Shown here: piece by piece, positions 26,601 to 35,384 of the stretch
Layout of the letters: the number at the start of each line of letters is the position of its first letter
How positions within the stretch are numbered: the first letter of the stretch is position 1
Assembly (NCBI RefSeq): GCF_010548145.1
Contig: NZ_JAAGLN010000024.1
Coordinates: 1 to 47,504, forward strand
DNA: 47,504 nucleotides
Direction: 5' to 3'
Source: Streptomyces sp. SID10853
Lineage (GTDB): Bacteria; Actinomycetota; Actinomycetes; Streptomycetales; Streptomycetaceae
The notes under the pieces: model-generated
Database searches by the model: none
What the model saw: the letters and a program-made list of their open reading frames with translations, nothing else
Told to the model about the DNA's origin: nothing
Made by a program: the position numbers and the translations under genes

Positions 26601-29600
26601 CGCCGCCCCGGTGGCGGCCCGGGCGGGAGGCGAGCCGCGTACCCCCGAAGAGGCCGAGATGTGCGCTCTCTTCGCCGAGTGCCTCGACCTGCCCGGGGCC
26701 GGCCGGGACGACAGCTTCTTCGCACTGGGCGGCCACTCCCTGCTGGCGACCCGGCTGGTGAGTCTGGTGCGTGCGCACTTCGGCGTAGAGCTCCCGATCC
26801 GTTCGCTGTTCGAAGCACCCACCCCGGCCGGGCTGGCCGCGCTGCTGGGCACCGCGCACGGAGCACGGCCCGCCGTGACGCCCGCTCTCCCGCGCCCCGC
26901 ACGGATCCCGCTGTCCTTCGCCCAGCAGCGGCTGTGGCTCATCGAGCGGATGGGCGAAGGCGGACGTGCCTATCACCTGCCGGTCGCCCTGCGGCTGACC
27001 GGATCGCCCGACCGGGCGGCGCTGGCCGCCGCGCTGGAGGACGTCGTACGGCGCCACGAGAGCCTGCGCACCGTCTTCGCCGAGGACGACGAAGGCCCCC
27101 ACCAGCGGGTCCTCGCGCCGGACGACATCCGGGTGCCACTGCTCACCCCCGGGCAGGACACGGCACACATCCGTACCGGCGGGGCCGATTTCGCCCTGGA
27201 CCGGGACCTCCCGCTGCGGGCTGAGCTGACCGCCACCGGCCCCGACAGCCACCTGCTGGTGCTGACGCTGCACCACATCGCGGCGGACGGCTGGTCGATG
27301 GGCCCGCTGCTGCGCGACCTGTCGCACGCCTACACCGCACGCCGCGCCGGCACGGAGCCCGAGCTGGATCCGCTGCCGGTCCAGTACGCCGACTACGCAC
27401 TGTGGCAGCGCACTCTGCTCGGCGACCCCGCAGACCCGCAGAGCCTGGCGGGAAGCCAGCTGGAGCACTGGTCCGCGGCCCTGGACGGGCTGCCAGCCGA
27501 GATCTCCTTCCCGGCCGACCGGCCGCGACCGGCCCGCCCTTCGGGGCGAGGCTCCACCGTCGCGCTGCGGATCGACGCGGCCACCCACCGGGCCCTCGTG
27601 GACCTGGCGGCGCACGACGGCGCGAGCACCTTCATGGTGCTGCACACCGCGCTCGCCGCCCTGATGGCACGGCTCGGCGCCGGGGACGACATCGCCGTGG
27701 GCACACCGGTCGCAGGGCGCACCGACGAGAGCCTCGCCGAACTCGTCGGCTTCTTCGTCAACACCCTCGTCCTGCGGACGGACACCTCGGGCACTCCTGA
27801 CTTCCACGAGCTGCTGAGCCGTACCAGGGACGCCGACCTGAGTGCCTACGCCCATCAGGAACTGCCCTTCGAGCGGCTCGTGGAAGCACTCAACCCGCCG
27901 CGTACCCCCGCACGGCACCCGCTCTTCCAGGTCATGATCAGCCTCAACAACGCTCCGGCGCCGGTGGTCTCCCTGCCGGGGCTCAAGGCCGAGCACGACC
28001 CGGACGCCGGACGCACCGGCGCGAAGTTCGACCTGACGTGGGACCTGGCCGAGCACCATGACGCGGCAGGGGCGCCTGCCGGGATCACCGGTGAACTGGA
28101 GTACAGCGAGGACCTCTTCGACCGAGCGAGCGCCGAGCGTTTCGCGGACCACTACACCCGCCTCCTGACCGCCCTGCTGCACCACCCGGACCGGCCGGTC
28201 TCCGACGCCGGATTCCTGACGGACGCCGAACGCACGGCCGCACTCGGCGACCCGGCGGACGACCGGACACCCTCGCAGGGCCGCCACATCGAACCGGCGG
28301 ACGCGCTCGGTACGGTCGTGGACGTCCTCACCACACAGGCCGTCGTCACCCCCGGCCGCACCGCGGTGGTGGACGCCGGCGGCGCCCTCAGCTTCGGCGG
28401 CCTCCGTGACCGTACGGAACAACTCGCCCTGCTGCTGCACGAGTCGGGCATCCGGCACGGCGACCGGGTCGCGGTCGCACTGCCGCGCACCTCGCTCCAC
28501 ATCGTGGCCCTGCTCGCAGTGCTGCGCGCGGGCGCCGTCTATGTGCCGCTGGATCCTTCGCACCCGCACGCCCGCAACCGGCTGATCCTCGACACGGCGG
28601 CGCCCGCCCTGGTCCTGGCGACCGCCGGAACAGCCGGCGCGCTCCCCGCGACCGAGCACACCAGGCTCCTCATCGGCGACGCCATCCCGCAGCCCCGCAC
28701 GGCAGGCCCGGCGCCGCAGCCGCCCCGGCCCAGGGACGCGGCGTACGTGCTGTACACCTCGGGGTCCACCGGCCGCCCCAAGGGCGTGGTCGTCGAACAC
28801 CGCTCGCTCGCCGGTCTGCTCGCCGGCCACCAGGAGCGGCTCATCGGACCGGCGGAGCGGGCCAACAACGGACTGCCGCTGCGGGTCGCGCTCACCGCGG
28901 CGACCACGTTCGACGCGTCCTGGGATCCGCTGCTGTGGATGGTCGCGGGCCATGAACTGCACCTCGTGGACGACGCGTCACGGCGCGACCCCGAAGCGCT
29001 CACCGCCTACCTGCACACCAGCGCGATCGATGTCCTGGAAACCACCCCCTCCTTTCTCGAACAGCTCCGCGCCTGCGGCCTCTTCGCACCCGGGCGGCCC
29101 CGCCCACGAGTGCTGGCCCTCGGCGGAGAAGCGGTCAACGAGGCGCTCTGGAACGAACTCGCGGCGCTGGAGGACATCGCGGTCTGGAATCTGTACGGGC
29201 CCACGGAGGCCACCGTGGACAGCGTCATGGGGCGGATAACCGCCGGGACCCGCCCGCACATCGGCCGGCCGGTGGACGGGATGCGCGCCAGGGTGCTCGA
29301 CGACCGGCTGCGCCCCGCAGCCCCGGGAGTGACCGGTGAGCTCTATCTGTCCGGCGCCGGCCTCGCCCGCGGATACGAGAACGGGGCAGCCGCCACCGCC
29401 GACCGCTTCCTGCCCGACCCCTTCGGCGAGCCCGGAGCACGGATGTACCGCACGGGCGACCTGGTACGCCGCCGCGGGGGACACCTGGAGTACGTCGGCC
29501 GGGCCGACGGCCAGGTCAAGGTCCGCGGCTTCCGGGTCGAGACCGGAGAGGTCGAGGCGGCGCTCCTGCGGCACGCCGCAGTGGCCCAGGCCGCTGTGAC

Positions 29601-32600
29601 CGTACGCCCCGACGCGTCCGGCGGGGGACGGCTCGTGGCGTGGACCGTCCCCTGCGACGGCCAGGACCTCTCACCGAGTGCCCTGCGCACCTTCGTGGCC
29701 GGGCGGCTGCCCGCGTACATGGTGCCGTCCTCGGTCGTGCCCGTACCCGGGCTGCCGCTGACCGTGCACGGCAAGGTCGACTTCGGCGCCCTGCCGGACG
29801 GAGCGCCCGGGAGCGACGAGCAGGCGGACCCGCCGCACTCGGCACAGGAGGAGATCCTGTGCGCCCTGTTCGCCGAGACCCTCGGACACACACGTGTCGC
29901 CCGCACTGCCGACTTCTTCGACCTGGGCGGCCACTCCCTGCTGGCCACCCGCCTCGTCAGCCGGATCCGCTCGGCCTTCGGCGTCGAACTCCCCGTCCGT
30001 ACGCTCTTCGAGGCGACCACCCCCGCCGCTCTGGCCGAACGGCTCGGTACGGCGGGCGCGGCGCGGCCCGTGCTGCGGCCGGCGGCCCGCCCGGACCGGC
30101 TGCCGCTCTCGCCCGCTCAGCAGCGGCTGTGGTTCCTGCACCAGATGGACCCCGACGACGCCGCTTACCACATCCCCGTCGCCGTGCGGCTGACCGGAAC
30201 GCTGGACCGGGACGCTCTGCGCTGCGCGCTGGCCGACGTGGTGGCCAGGCACGAGAGCCTGCGCACCCTCATCCAGGAGACCGGGGGCGGTCCCCAGCAG
30301 ACCGTGCTCGCTCCCGGTGACGCCCGCCCCGAACTCCCGGTGACCGCCACCGATCCGGCCGGGCTCGCCGAGGCCCTCCACACATCCGCCGTCCGCAGCT
30401 TCGACCTCGCCTGCGGACTTCCCCTGCGAGCCGAGCTGTTCGCGCTCGCCGACGACCAGCACGTCCTGCTTCTGACGGTCCACCACATCGCCGCGGACGG
30501 CTGGTCGATGGGTCCGCTGGCACAGGACCTGGCCGGCGCCTACAGCGCCCGGTCGGCAGGCCGTGCACCGGCCTGGACACCGCTGCCCGTGCAGTACGCC
30601 GACTACACGCTGTGGCAGCGCGCCGTCCTCGGCGCCGCCGACCGGTCCGACAGCCTGGCCGCGCGCCAGCTCGCCTACTGGCGCAAGCAACTGGACTCGG
30701 CGCCGTCCGACACCGTGCTGCCCGCCGACCGCCCCCGCCCGGCACACTCCAGCGGGCGGGGCGGCACCGTCGCACTGCGGTTCTCGCCGGAGATCACCGA
30801 TGCCGTCACCCGGCTCGCTCGCTCCACCGCCACCAGTACCTTCATGGTGCTGCACGCGGCACTGACCGCCCTGTTGCACCGGACCGGGGCCGGCGACGAC
30901 ATCACGGTGGGCACACCGGTCGCCGGCCGGACCGACGAGGAGCTGGACGGACTCGTCGGGTTCTTCGTCAACACGCTCGCCCTGCGAGTCCGTACCGAAG
31001 GCGCCCTCACGTTCCGGGAGCTGCTGGGCCGGGTGCGCGAAGCCGATCTGGCGGCCTACGCCCACCAGGACGTCCCCTTCGAGCGGCTGGTCGAGGAGCT
31101 CGGGCCCGACCGCTCGCTGAGCAGGCACCCGCTCTTCCAGGTCATGCTCACCCTGAACAACACCGGCCGTCCCCAGCTCGAACTCCCCGGCCTCCAGGCG
31201 CAGATGAGCGCGGTGGATACCGGGGGAGCCAAGTTCGACCTCTCGCTGAGCCTGACCGAGCGGGGCGAAGCAGGCGACCACCGGCTCGAAGGGACGCTGG
31301 AGTTCAGCCGTGACCTCTTCGACCCCGGGACCGCCCGCGACCTCGCGGACTGGTTCGCCCGGCTCGTCGAGGGTGCGACCGCCGCACCGGACACCCCCGT
31401 CCGCGGCCTCGCCCTGATCCCCGCGGCCGAACAGACCCGTCTCCTCGCTCTCGGGCAGGGCCGGACCGCTCACGGCGGACCTGGCACCGTGCTCGACCGC
31501 TTCGCCCGGACCGTTGCCGCCGCGCGGACCAGCGACATCGCGGTCACCGCACCCGACGGCAGCCTCTCCTTCACCGAACTCGACGCCCGTTCCGACCGCA
31601 TCGCGGGGCTCCTCGCCGACGCCGGGGTGCGCCCCGGTGACCCGGTCGTCGTCCTGCTTCCCCGGTGCACCGACTCCGTCGCCACGCTCATCGGCATACT
31701 CAAGGCCGGCGGTGTGTACGCGCCGGTGGACGAGAGCCTGCCCGCGGCACGCATCACAGCGATACTCGACGACGCCCGGCCGCGCACCGTCGTCACCGCT
31801 GCCGGCACCGCCGGGCGGATACCCGGGCCGTGGCACCTCACGGTCCTCGACAGCGACCGGTCGGCGGGCGCTCTGGCCCTGCCCGCACCGGGCCCCCCGC
31901 ACCGCCCGGGCCCGGACGATCCCGCGTATCTGATCCACACCTCGGGCTCGACCGGCCGGCCCAAGGGCGTACTCGTCTCCCACCGCTCCCTCGCACGTCT
32001 TCTGGAACACCACAGCGACCAGGTCTTCGCACCGGCCGCGCGCACCGCGGGCCGGGCCCGGCTGACCGCCGCGCTCACCGCGACGCTCTCCTTCGACGCC
32101 GCCTGGGACCCGGTGCTGTGGATGTTCGAAGGCCACCGCGTGCACCTCGTGGACGACCTCACACGGCGCGACCCCGAAGCCCTGGTGGCGAGCGTGCGGG
32201 CGGACCGGCTCGACGTCCTGGAGACCACGCCGACCCATGCCCGGCAGCTCCTGGACAGCGGGCTGCTCGCCGACGGCGCGCACCACCCCGCCGTGCTGAT
32301 CCTGGGCGGCGAAGCCGTGCCGCCCGAGCTGTGGAACGAACTGCGCGCCGCCCCCAGGACGCAGGGCTGGAACTTCTACGGGCCCACCGAGGCCACCGTC
32401 GACACCCTGGAGACCCGGCTGACGGCAGCGGCCCGTCCGGTCCTGGGCGCCCCCGTGACCGGCACCCGCGTCCAGGTGCTCGACGACGCGCTGCGCCCCG
32501 CACCCGCGGGTGTCGTGGGCGACCTCTACCTCGCGGGCGACAGCCTCGCCCTGGGATACCCGGGCCGACCCGCGGAGACCGCCCGTACCTTCCTGCCCGA

Positions 32601-34071
32601 CCCGTACGGGCCGCCCGGCACCCGGATGTACCGCACCGGGGACCGGGCCCGCCGTACCCGGGACGACGAGCTGGAATTCGCCGGACGCTCCGACAACCAG
32701 GCCAAGGTCCGCGGCTTCCGCGTCGAGCCGGACGAGATCGCCGCCGTACTGGCGGCCCACCCGCGCGTCGACGCGGCCGCGGTGGTCGTGCACGGGAGCG
32801 GCGCCGGCGCCGGACTGACCGCCTGTGTCGTGCCCGCCGACAGCACCGCACCGGCCGACCTCGCCGGGCTCCGTGCCCACGCGGCGCGCCACCTGCCCGC
32901 GTACATGGTCCCGTCCGGCTGGCTCATGCTGGAGCGGCTGCCGCTGACGCCGAGCGGCAAGCTCGACCGTGCGGCGCTGCCGCTCCCCGCACCGCGTACC
33001 CGGGACGGGGAGAGCGGCAGGTCCCCACGTACCCCGCGCGAGGACGTGCTCTGCCAGCTCTTCGCCGAAGTGCTCGGACTCGACCAGGTCCTGATCGACG
33101 ACGACTTCTTCGCGCTCGGCGGGCACTCCCTGCTGGCGACCCGTCTCATCGGCCGCATCCGTACGGCGCTCGGCGTGGAACTCGGCATCCGCGCCCTGTT
33201 CGAGGCCCCGACCCCGGCCGGGCTCGCGGACCGGCTCGACGGTGCGGCCGACAGTCCGCTGGCGACGCTGCTGCCGCTGCGTACGGCCGGTGAACTCCCC
33301 CCGCTGTTCTGTGTCCACCCCGCGGGCGGCCTCGCCTGGTCGTACGCCGGCCTGCTTCCGCACCTGGACGAGGGCCGCCCGCTGTACGGACTCCAGACCC
33401 CGAACCTGGACGGCTCGGCTCCCTTCCCCGCCAGCATCGAGGCGATGGCCGCCGTCTACGTGGCGGAGCTGCGGAAGGTCCAGCCGCACGGCCCCTACCA
33501 CCTGTTCGGCTGGTCGTTCGGCGGGAACGTGGTCCAGGAGATGGCCGTCCAGCTCCAGGAGGCGGGGGAGCGCGTCGCCCTGCTCACCATCCTCGACGCG
33601 TTCCCCGTCGCACCGCTCGACGACCTGGACAGCGCCGACCGCGACACGGTCTTCCGGGCGCTGCTCGGGAACCTCGGCGTGGACGGGGCCGCGCTGGACA
33701 CGGGCGCCCCCGTGGACGCCACGACGGTACGCGACGAGTTCCGCAGGACCGGCAGCCCGCTGGGCGCCCTCGAACCGGCCACGATCGATCACATGGTGGA
33801 CAACTTCGCCGGACAGGCACGGCTGATGCGGGCCTACACCCCCCGCACCTTCGATGGGCCCGCGCTCTTCTTCACCGCTGCCGAAGGCCGCCCCGCCGAC
33901 ACCTTCGGAACCGGCCTCTGGGCGCCGTACATCACCGGGCCGATCGAGAACTACGACGTGGCCTGCGCACACGCGCAGATGATGCAGCCCGCGGCCCGCG
34001 AGCAGATCGGAACCACCGTGGCCGCAGCCCTGCGCGCCACACACCGCACCGTACAAGGAGACCTGTCATGA
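23629..34071 (+). CDS. Three-module nonribosomal peptide synthetase, C-A-T-C-A-T-C-A-T-TE
   Basis: A 3480-residue synthetase. I chose GTG 23629, which has SD GGAGG 8 nt upstream; ATG 23605 is an alternative. Domains by residue: C1 35-470 (HHLALDG at 165), A1 495-985 (TSGSTG at 644, Lys983), T1 Ser1037; C2 from 1092 (HHIAADG at 1215), A2 1563-2050, T2 Ser2103; C3 from 2157 (HHIAADG at 2285), A3 2622-3112, T3 Ser3167; TE with Ser3296 in GWSFGG, Asp3323 and His3448. All catalytic motifs are intact; there is no epimerase or methyltransferase. C1 and TE look like those of DhbF/EntF, while C2 and C3 look like LCL. Predicted A pockets (GrsA alignment by eye) are DAWEILFVDK, DAWELLLVDK and DAWELLFVDK. 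All keep an acidic residue at 278 and 331, as in Orn/Dab-activating domains. Product unknown; mbtH overlaps its end. Confidence 0.95.
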   Translation: MVRHEGAGVPVGRKIRRTGDSSAGQSRAGIREAALPLTAAQRGLWFAQKLDPGNPSYNVAQYAVIPGPVDLARLREAVRHVTRETEAMRLTFGEHDGVPHQRVSPHSGVEVPSVDLSGHQDPAGEARRLMAADLATAADPAAGPLVRMTLYRLAADRYFFHQQVHHLALDGYSAVLALGRIADAYTRLTLPDPEPVASLPAPLGPLIDEDRAYESSGLRAADKEFWAGHLDGAPPAVGLAGEEAAAPGHGFRAVSGEIGAAGAERLRTAARASGVAWPTFFMAAVAAYLQRNRGVREVVLGLPVTGRRTAVSRTTPGMLSNILPLRLRVSPADRVCDVAKRASAEARDVLRHQRYPSEDLRHDRGLSGAGGRLVGPSVNVLAFDDTLRFGPRTATLHNLSVGPVDDLVVAVHASYGGGGLRIDLLGNPRLYTQRELADHHDRLLRLVESFTDDPTRQIGSLRTVGDTEQRRLIALASGDIAEPGSPQAAPATGTLPEQFAAQARERPLDTAVVSGGIRLTFGALDTRVNSLAARLAAIGAGPGTRVAVGLPRSAELVVAMLAVMRTGAAYVPLDPTYPADRLAHMIEDSRPVALVATRESADRTDPGGALPLVEPGAADPLVPLSAPVDSALPGPRDSAYVIYTSGSTGRPKGVVVEHRSLTNLLAHHRREAHALAERALGRRLRVALTAATSFDASWDPVLWMLAGHELHIVDDRTRRDPEALVAFLVDRRIDAIETTPSYLRQMITAGLLGSPVHRPQVIALGGEAVDAALWSQLAEHQDLLVFNFYGPTEATVDAVTTRISGGTPTIGRPVSGARAYVLDSALHPLPVGTTGELYLAGEGVARGYESAPGLTADRFLPDPFGARGGRMYRTGDLVSWSDDGTLEFAGRSDQQIKIRGQRVETGEIESALRSLPGVDEAAVTLAGPAGGGVERLAAYLVSRAAPAPVFADIRDALTDVLPEHMVPTAYAAVERLPLTPNGKLDTARLPRAAPVAARAGGEPRTPEEAEMCALFAECLDLPGAGRDDSFFALGGHSLLATRLVSLVRAHFGVELPIRSLFEAPTPAGLAALLGTAHGARPAVTPALPRPARIPLSFAQQRLWLIERMGEGGRAYHLPVALRLTGSPDRAALAAALEDVVRRHESLRTVFAEDDEGPHQRVLAPDDIRVPLLTPGQDTAHIRTGGADFALDRDLPLRAELTATGPDSHLLVLTLHHIAADGWSMGPLLRDLSHAYTARRAGTEPELDPLPVQYADYALWQRTLLGDPADPQSLAGSQLEHWSAALDGLPAEISFPADRPRPARPSGRGSTVALRIDAATHRALVDLAAHDGASTFMVLHTALAALMARLGAGDDIAVGTPVAGRTDESLAELVGFFVNTLVLRTDTSGTPDFHELLSRTRDADLSAYAHQELPFERLVEALNPPRTPARHPLFQVMISLNNAPAPVVSLPGLKAEHDPDAGRTGAKFDLTWDLAEHHDAAGAPAGITGELEYSEDLFDRASAERFADHYTRLLTALLHHPDRPVSDAGFLTDAERTAALGDPADDRTPSQGRHIEPADALGTVVDVLTTQAVVTPGRTAVVDAGGALSFGGLRDRTEQLALLLHESGIRHGDRVAVALPRTSLHIVALLAVLRAGAVYVPLDPSHPHARNRLILDTAAPALVLATAGTAGALPATEHTRLLIGDAIPQPRTAGPAPQPPRPRDAAYVLYTSGSTGRPKGVVVEHRSLAGLLAGHQERLIGPAERANNGLPLRVALTAATTFDASWDPLLWMVAGHELHLVDDASRRDPEALTAYLHTSAIDVLETTPSFLEQLRACGLFAPGRPRPRVLALGGEAVNEALWNELAALEDIAVWNLYGPTEATVDSVMGRITAGTRPHIGRPVDGMRARVLDDRLRPAAPGVTGELYLSGAGLARGYENGAAATADRFLPDPFGEPGARMYRTGDLVRRRGGHLEYVGRADGQVKVRGFRVETGEVEAALLRHAAVAQAAVTVRPDASGGGRLVAWTVPCDGQDLSPSALRTFVAGRLPAYMVPSSVVPVPGLPLTVHGKVDFGALPDGAPGSDEQADPPHSAQEEILCALFAETLGHTRVARTADFFDLGGHSLLATRLVSRIRSAFGVELPVRTLFEATTPAALAERLGTAGAARPVLRPAARPDRLPLSPAQQRLWFLHQMDPDDAAYHIPVAVRLTGTLDRDALRCALADVVARHESLRTLIQETGGGPQQTVLAPGDARPELPVTATDPAGLAEALHTSAVRSFDLACGLPLRAELFALADDQHVLLLTVHHIAADGWSMGPLAQDLAGAYSARSAGRAPAWTPLPVQYADYTLWQRAVLGAADRSDSLAARQLAYWRKQLDSAPSDTVLPADRPRPAHSSGRGGTVALRFSPEITDAVTRLARSTATSTFMVLHAALTALLHRTGAGDDITVGTPVAGRTDEELDGLVGFFVNTLALRVRTEGALTFRELLGRVREADLAAYAHQDVPFERLVEELGPDRSLSRHPLFQVMLTLNNTGRPQLELPGLQAQMSAVDTGGAKFDLSLSLTERGEAGDHRLEGTLEFSRDLFDPGTARDLADWFARLVEGATAAPDTPVRGLALIPAAEQTRLLALGQGRTAHGGPGTVLDRFARTVAAARTSDIAVTAPDGSLSFTELDARSDRIAGLLADAGVRPGDPVVVLLPRCTDSVATLIGILKAGGVYAPVDESLPAARITAILDDARPRTVVTAAGTAGRIPGPWHLTVLDSDRSAGALALPAPGPPHRPGPDDPAYLIHTSGSTGRPKGVLVSHRSLARLLEHHSDQVFAPAARTAGRARLTAALTATLSFDAAWDPVLWMFEGHRVHLVDDLTRRDPEALVASVRADRLDVLETTPTHARQLLDSGLLADGAHHPAVLILGGEAVPPELWNELRAAPRTQGWNFYGPTEATVDTLETRLTAAARPVLGAPVTGTRVQVLDDALRPAPAGVVGDLYLAGDSLALGYPGRPAETARTFLPDPYGPPGTRMYRTGDRARRTRDDELEFAGRSDNQAKVRGFRVEPDEIAAVLAAHPRVDAAAVVVHGSGAGAGLTACVVPADSTAPADLAGLRAHAARHLPAYMVPSGWLMLERLPLTPSGKLDRAALPLPAPRTRDGESGRSPRTPREDVLCQLFAEVLGLDQVLIDDDFFALGGHSLLATRLIGRIRTALGVELGIRALFEAPTPAGLADRLDGAADSPLATLLPLRTAGELPPLFCVHPAGGLAWSYAGLLPHLDEGRPLYGLQTPNLDGSAPFPASIEAMAAVYVAELRKVQPHGPYHLFGWSFGGNVVQEMAVQLQEAGERVALLTILDAFPVAPLDDLDSADRDTVFRALLGNLGVDGAALDTGAPVDATTVRDEFRRTGSPLGALEPATIDHMVDNFAGQARLMRAYTPRTFDGPALFFTAAEGRPADTFGTGLWAPYITGPIENYDVACAHAQMMQPAAREQIGTTVAAALRATHRTVQGDLS

Positions 34072-34274
34072 CCAACCCCTTCGACGACCCGCAGACCCAG
34101 CACCGCGTCGTGGTCAACGACGAGGGACAGCACGCCCTGTGGCCCTCGTTCGCCGCGGTACCCGCCGGCTGGGACGCGGTGTTCGGGCCCGCCGACCGCG
34201 GTGCCTGCCTCACCTACGTCGACCGGAACTGGACCGACCTGACACCCCGCAGCGCACGGATCGCCGTCGGCTGA
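34068..34274 (+). CDS. MbtH-family NRPS accessory protein
   Basis: A 68-residue protein that binds adenylation domains and is often needed for their solubility or activity. It has the family signature: NPFDD at the N-terminus, the conserved QHALWPSFAAVPAGW with both key Trp residues, CLTYVDRNWTDLTPRS at the C-terminus. Its ATG overlaps the synthetase stop codon (ATGA), so it is translationally coupled and surely serves this synthetase. The normal Glu-Glu before His in the first signature is replaced by Glu-Gly-Gln, a small deviation. Confidence 0.96.
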   Translation: MTNPFDDPQTQHRVVVNDEGQHALWPSFAAVPAGWDAVFGPADRGACLTYVDRNWTDLTPRSARIAVG

Positions 34275-34290
34275 CCTGCCGTAAGAGTGC

Positions 34291-34314
34291 CCCGCCGGGT
34301 GTGTGCCCGGCGGG
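34291..34314 (+). terminator. Hairpin between mbtH and the exporter genes
   Basis: CCCGCCGGG (34291-34299) and CCCGGCGGG (34306-34314) form a perfect 9-bp stem with a TGTGTG loop, midway in the 66-nt gap. No T-run follows, so it could act as a partial terminator or an RNA-stabilising stem that sets lower exporter expression. Confidence 0.5.
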
Positions 34315-34340
34315 CCGAACGCACCCGACGAGAGGCAGTG

Positions 34341-35384
34341 ATGACGGCTCAGCCGACGTCCCCAGCGATCCAGGCGGAAGGGATCACCAAACGGTTCGGT
34401 GCGAAACAGGCCCTCGGAGGTGTCGATCTCGAAGTCCCTCCGGGAACCGTTCTCGGTGTCCTCGGCCCCAACGGCGCGGGCAAGACCACCATGGTGCGGA
34501 TCCTGTCGACTCTGCTGAGACCCGACGCGGGGCACGCCAGGGTGGCGGGCCGTGACGTGGTCGCGGACCCCGAAGGGGTGCGCCGCAGACTCGGTCTCTC
34601 GGGCCAGTACGCCGCCGTGGACGAGAAGCTCACCGGACGCGAGAACCTCTGTCTCGTGGCCAGGCTCTATGGAATGCGCCGGGCTGCCGCCCGGCGCAGG
34701 GCGGCCGAACTGCTCGCCGACTTCCGCCTGGACGAGGCGGCCGACCGGCCGAGCGGGACGTACTCCGGCGGAATGCGCCGGCGCCTCGACCTCGCCGGCG
34801 CCCTGGTGGCCAGGCCACCCGTGGTCGTACTGGACGAGCCCACCACCGGCCTCGACCCCCGCGGCCGGTCCGACACCTGGCACTCCGTCCGGGAGCTCGT
34901 CGGCGCCGGCACCACCGTCCTGCTCACCACCCAGTACCTGGAAGAGGCCGACCAGTTGGCCGACAGCATCCTCGTCATCGACCGGGGCACCGCCATCGCG
35001 CGCGGCCCGGCAGCCGACCTCAAGGCCAGGGTGGGCGGCGAGCGCCTCGCGCTGACCGTCCCCGACCCGGAGGCCAGGTCGCAGACCTTTGGGATACTCG
35101 GCTCCCTCGGGGCCCATGAACCCGAACTCGACCGGCGTACCGGCCGGTTCACGGTCACCACCGACTACGGCGCGCACACCCTGGAGTACGCGCTGGGGTG
35201 TCTGCGGCTCGCCGGCATAGCGGTGCAGGACGTGGAACTGGCCCCGCCCACGCTCGACGACGTCTTTCTCGCCCTGACCGGTGGTCCTTCCCGGGGGACC
35301 GCGGGTGTGCCGGTGGCAGCGGCCGTATCCGCCGGGAGTGTCCCCGGCCCGGGAGCAGGGGAGGGACAGCCGTGGCACGGATGA
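34341..35384 (+). CDS. DrrA-type ABC exporter ATPase
   Basis: A 347-residue ATPase of the daunorubicin-resistance (DrrA) subfamily. Walker A is GPNGAGKTT, the signature YSGGMRRRLDLAGAL and Walker B VVVLDEPTTGLDPRGR. LLTTQYLEEADQLAD matches the DrrA-typical H-loop region, followed by its C-terminal regulatory domain ending in TLDDVFLALTGG. A 30-residue Gly/Pro/Val tail follows. ATG 34341 with SD GAGAGG. It overlaps the permease start by 13 nt. Placed right after the synthetase and mbtH, it probably powers export of, and self-protection from, the peptide. Confidence 0.93.
   Translation: MTAQPTSPAIQAEGITKRFGAKQALGGVDLEVPPGTVLGVLGPNGAGKTTMVRILSTLLRPDAGHARVAGRDVVADPEGVRRRLGLSGQYAAVDEKLTGRENLCLVARLYGMRRAAARRRAAELLADFRLDEAADRPSGTYSGGMRRRLDLAGALVARPPVVVLDEPTTGLDPRGRSDTWHSVRELVGAGTTVLLTTQYLEEADQLADSILVIDRGTAIARGPAADLKARVGGERLALTVPDPEARSQTFGILGSLGAHEPELDRRTGRFTVTTDYGAHTLEYALGCLRLAGIAVQDVELAPPTLDDVFLALTGGPSRGTAGVPVAAAVSAGSVPGPGAGEGQPWHG

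Noticed and set aside
25006..34056. Long minus-strand open frames opposite the synthetase
   Set aside because: They mirror the conserved NRPS codons and have no recognisable domain; they are GC-driven shadows.
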